Notes under the pieces: model-generated
The model's database searches: none
The model's input: the letters and a program-made list of their open reading frames with translations, nothing else
Told to the model about the DNA's origin: nothing
Origin: Bacteroidota bacterium
GTDB taxonomy: Bacteria; Bacteroidota; Ignavibacteria; UBA10030
Assembly: GCA_003453835.1 (NCBI GenBank)
Contig: DMMN01000155.1
Location: 1,563-8,081 of the forward strand
DNA length: 6,519 nucleotides
Reading direction: 5' to 3'
Program-made: the position numbers and the translations under genes
Shown here: positions 6,349 through 6,519 of the stretch, piece by piece
Position numbering within the stretch: position 1 is the stretch's first letter
How the letters are laid out: the number at the start of each line of letters is the position of its first letter

Positions 6349-6519
6349 GTGTCACCTTCCCCTTCCAGATTTCAAGTTATCTCGGCCTTCGCGGCAGTGT
6401 ATGTTGTTTGGGGTTCGACGTATCTCGCCATCCGGTTTGCGGTTGAGACTCTCCCCCCGTTGCTCATGGCTGGTGCCCGCTTCATTGTTTCGGGCACGTT
6501 CCTTTACGCGTGGATGAGG
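6349..6519 (+). CDS. EamA/DMT-family transporter, 3' end missing
   Basis: Fifty-seven codons run open to the right edge of the window. The start is GTG, read as Met. The N-terminus is a short polar leader (residues 2-9) followed by a first membrane helix (about 10-28) that ends in the family motif VYVVWGSTYLAIRFA (17-31). Then come the loop VETLPPLLMAGARFI (32-46) and the beginning of helix 2. This pattern of WGSTYLAIR, LPP and AxARF is characteristic of EamA-domain (DUF6) drug/metabolite transporters of the YedA/RhaT-like branch, normally about 290-310 residues with 10 helices. The substrate is unknown; relatives export amino acids or other metabolites. About four fifths of the gene lies outside the window. 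It follows the MFS gene by 186 bases with its own strong SD, so whether the two are co-transcribed is open. Confidence 0.9.
   Translation, partial: MSPSPSRFQVISAFAAVYVVWGSTYLAIRFAVETLPPLLMAGARFIVSGTFLYAWMR

Noticed and set aside
6246..6446. A 66-codon frame before and over the start of the EamA gene
   Set aside because: It overlaps the clear EamA N-terminus in a different frame and has no SD-supported start or family resemblance.

Overview
The window is a dense, ordinary-looking stretch of bacterial chromosome with moderate GC, roughly half by eye. Seven protein genes all lie on the + strand; the first is cut by the left edge and the last by the right edge. I see no RNA gene, insertion sequence, integrase, CRISPR array or phage gene. 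The best lineage clue is the DUF5916 outer-membrane protein with an N-terminal CBM9-like domain. That family is common in the Bacteroidota/Chlorobiota/Ignavibacteriota group and in Gemmatimonadota and Acidobacteriota. The moderate GC and the recognisable Shine-Dalgarno sites at several genes fit an Ignavibacteria- or Chlorobi-like, or related, environmental bacterium better than a typical Bacteroides-type organism, which rarely uses SD sites. This placement is an inference.

Layout from left to right: (1) the C-terminal two thirds of a YtcJ-like amidohydrolase (to 1028); (2) a DNA-3-methyladenine glycosylase I gene (tag, 1201-1770), probably starting at TTG; (3) a small VOC/glyoxalase-fold protein (1858-2244) followed one base later by (4) a 90-residue helix-hairpin-helix protein of the Cdd1 type (2246-2518), which look co-translated; (5) a large secreted outer-membrane beta-barrel protein, CBM9-like plus DUF5916 (2581-4800), starting at GTG; (6) a 12-TM-type MFS exporter of the DHA3/EntS-like class (4915-6162); (7) the first 57 codons of an EamA/DMT-family transporter (6349 to the right edge), starting at GTG behind a strong SD. 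No gap between genes exceeds about 190 bases.

The genes do not form an obvious single pathway. Tag repairs alkylated DNA. The VOC/Cdd1 pair may form a small transcription unit, and the two inner-membrane transporters and the outer-membrane barrel deal with the envelope and solute export. I looked for an undescribed system and did not find a convincing one. The points most worth a second look are the tight VOC-Cdd1 coupling, the loss of the usual metal ligands in the VOC protein, and the mix of SD-led and SD-less starts, several at non-ATG codons.
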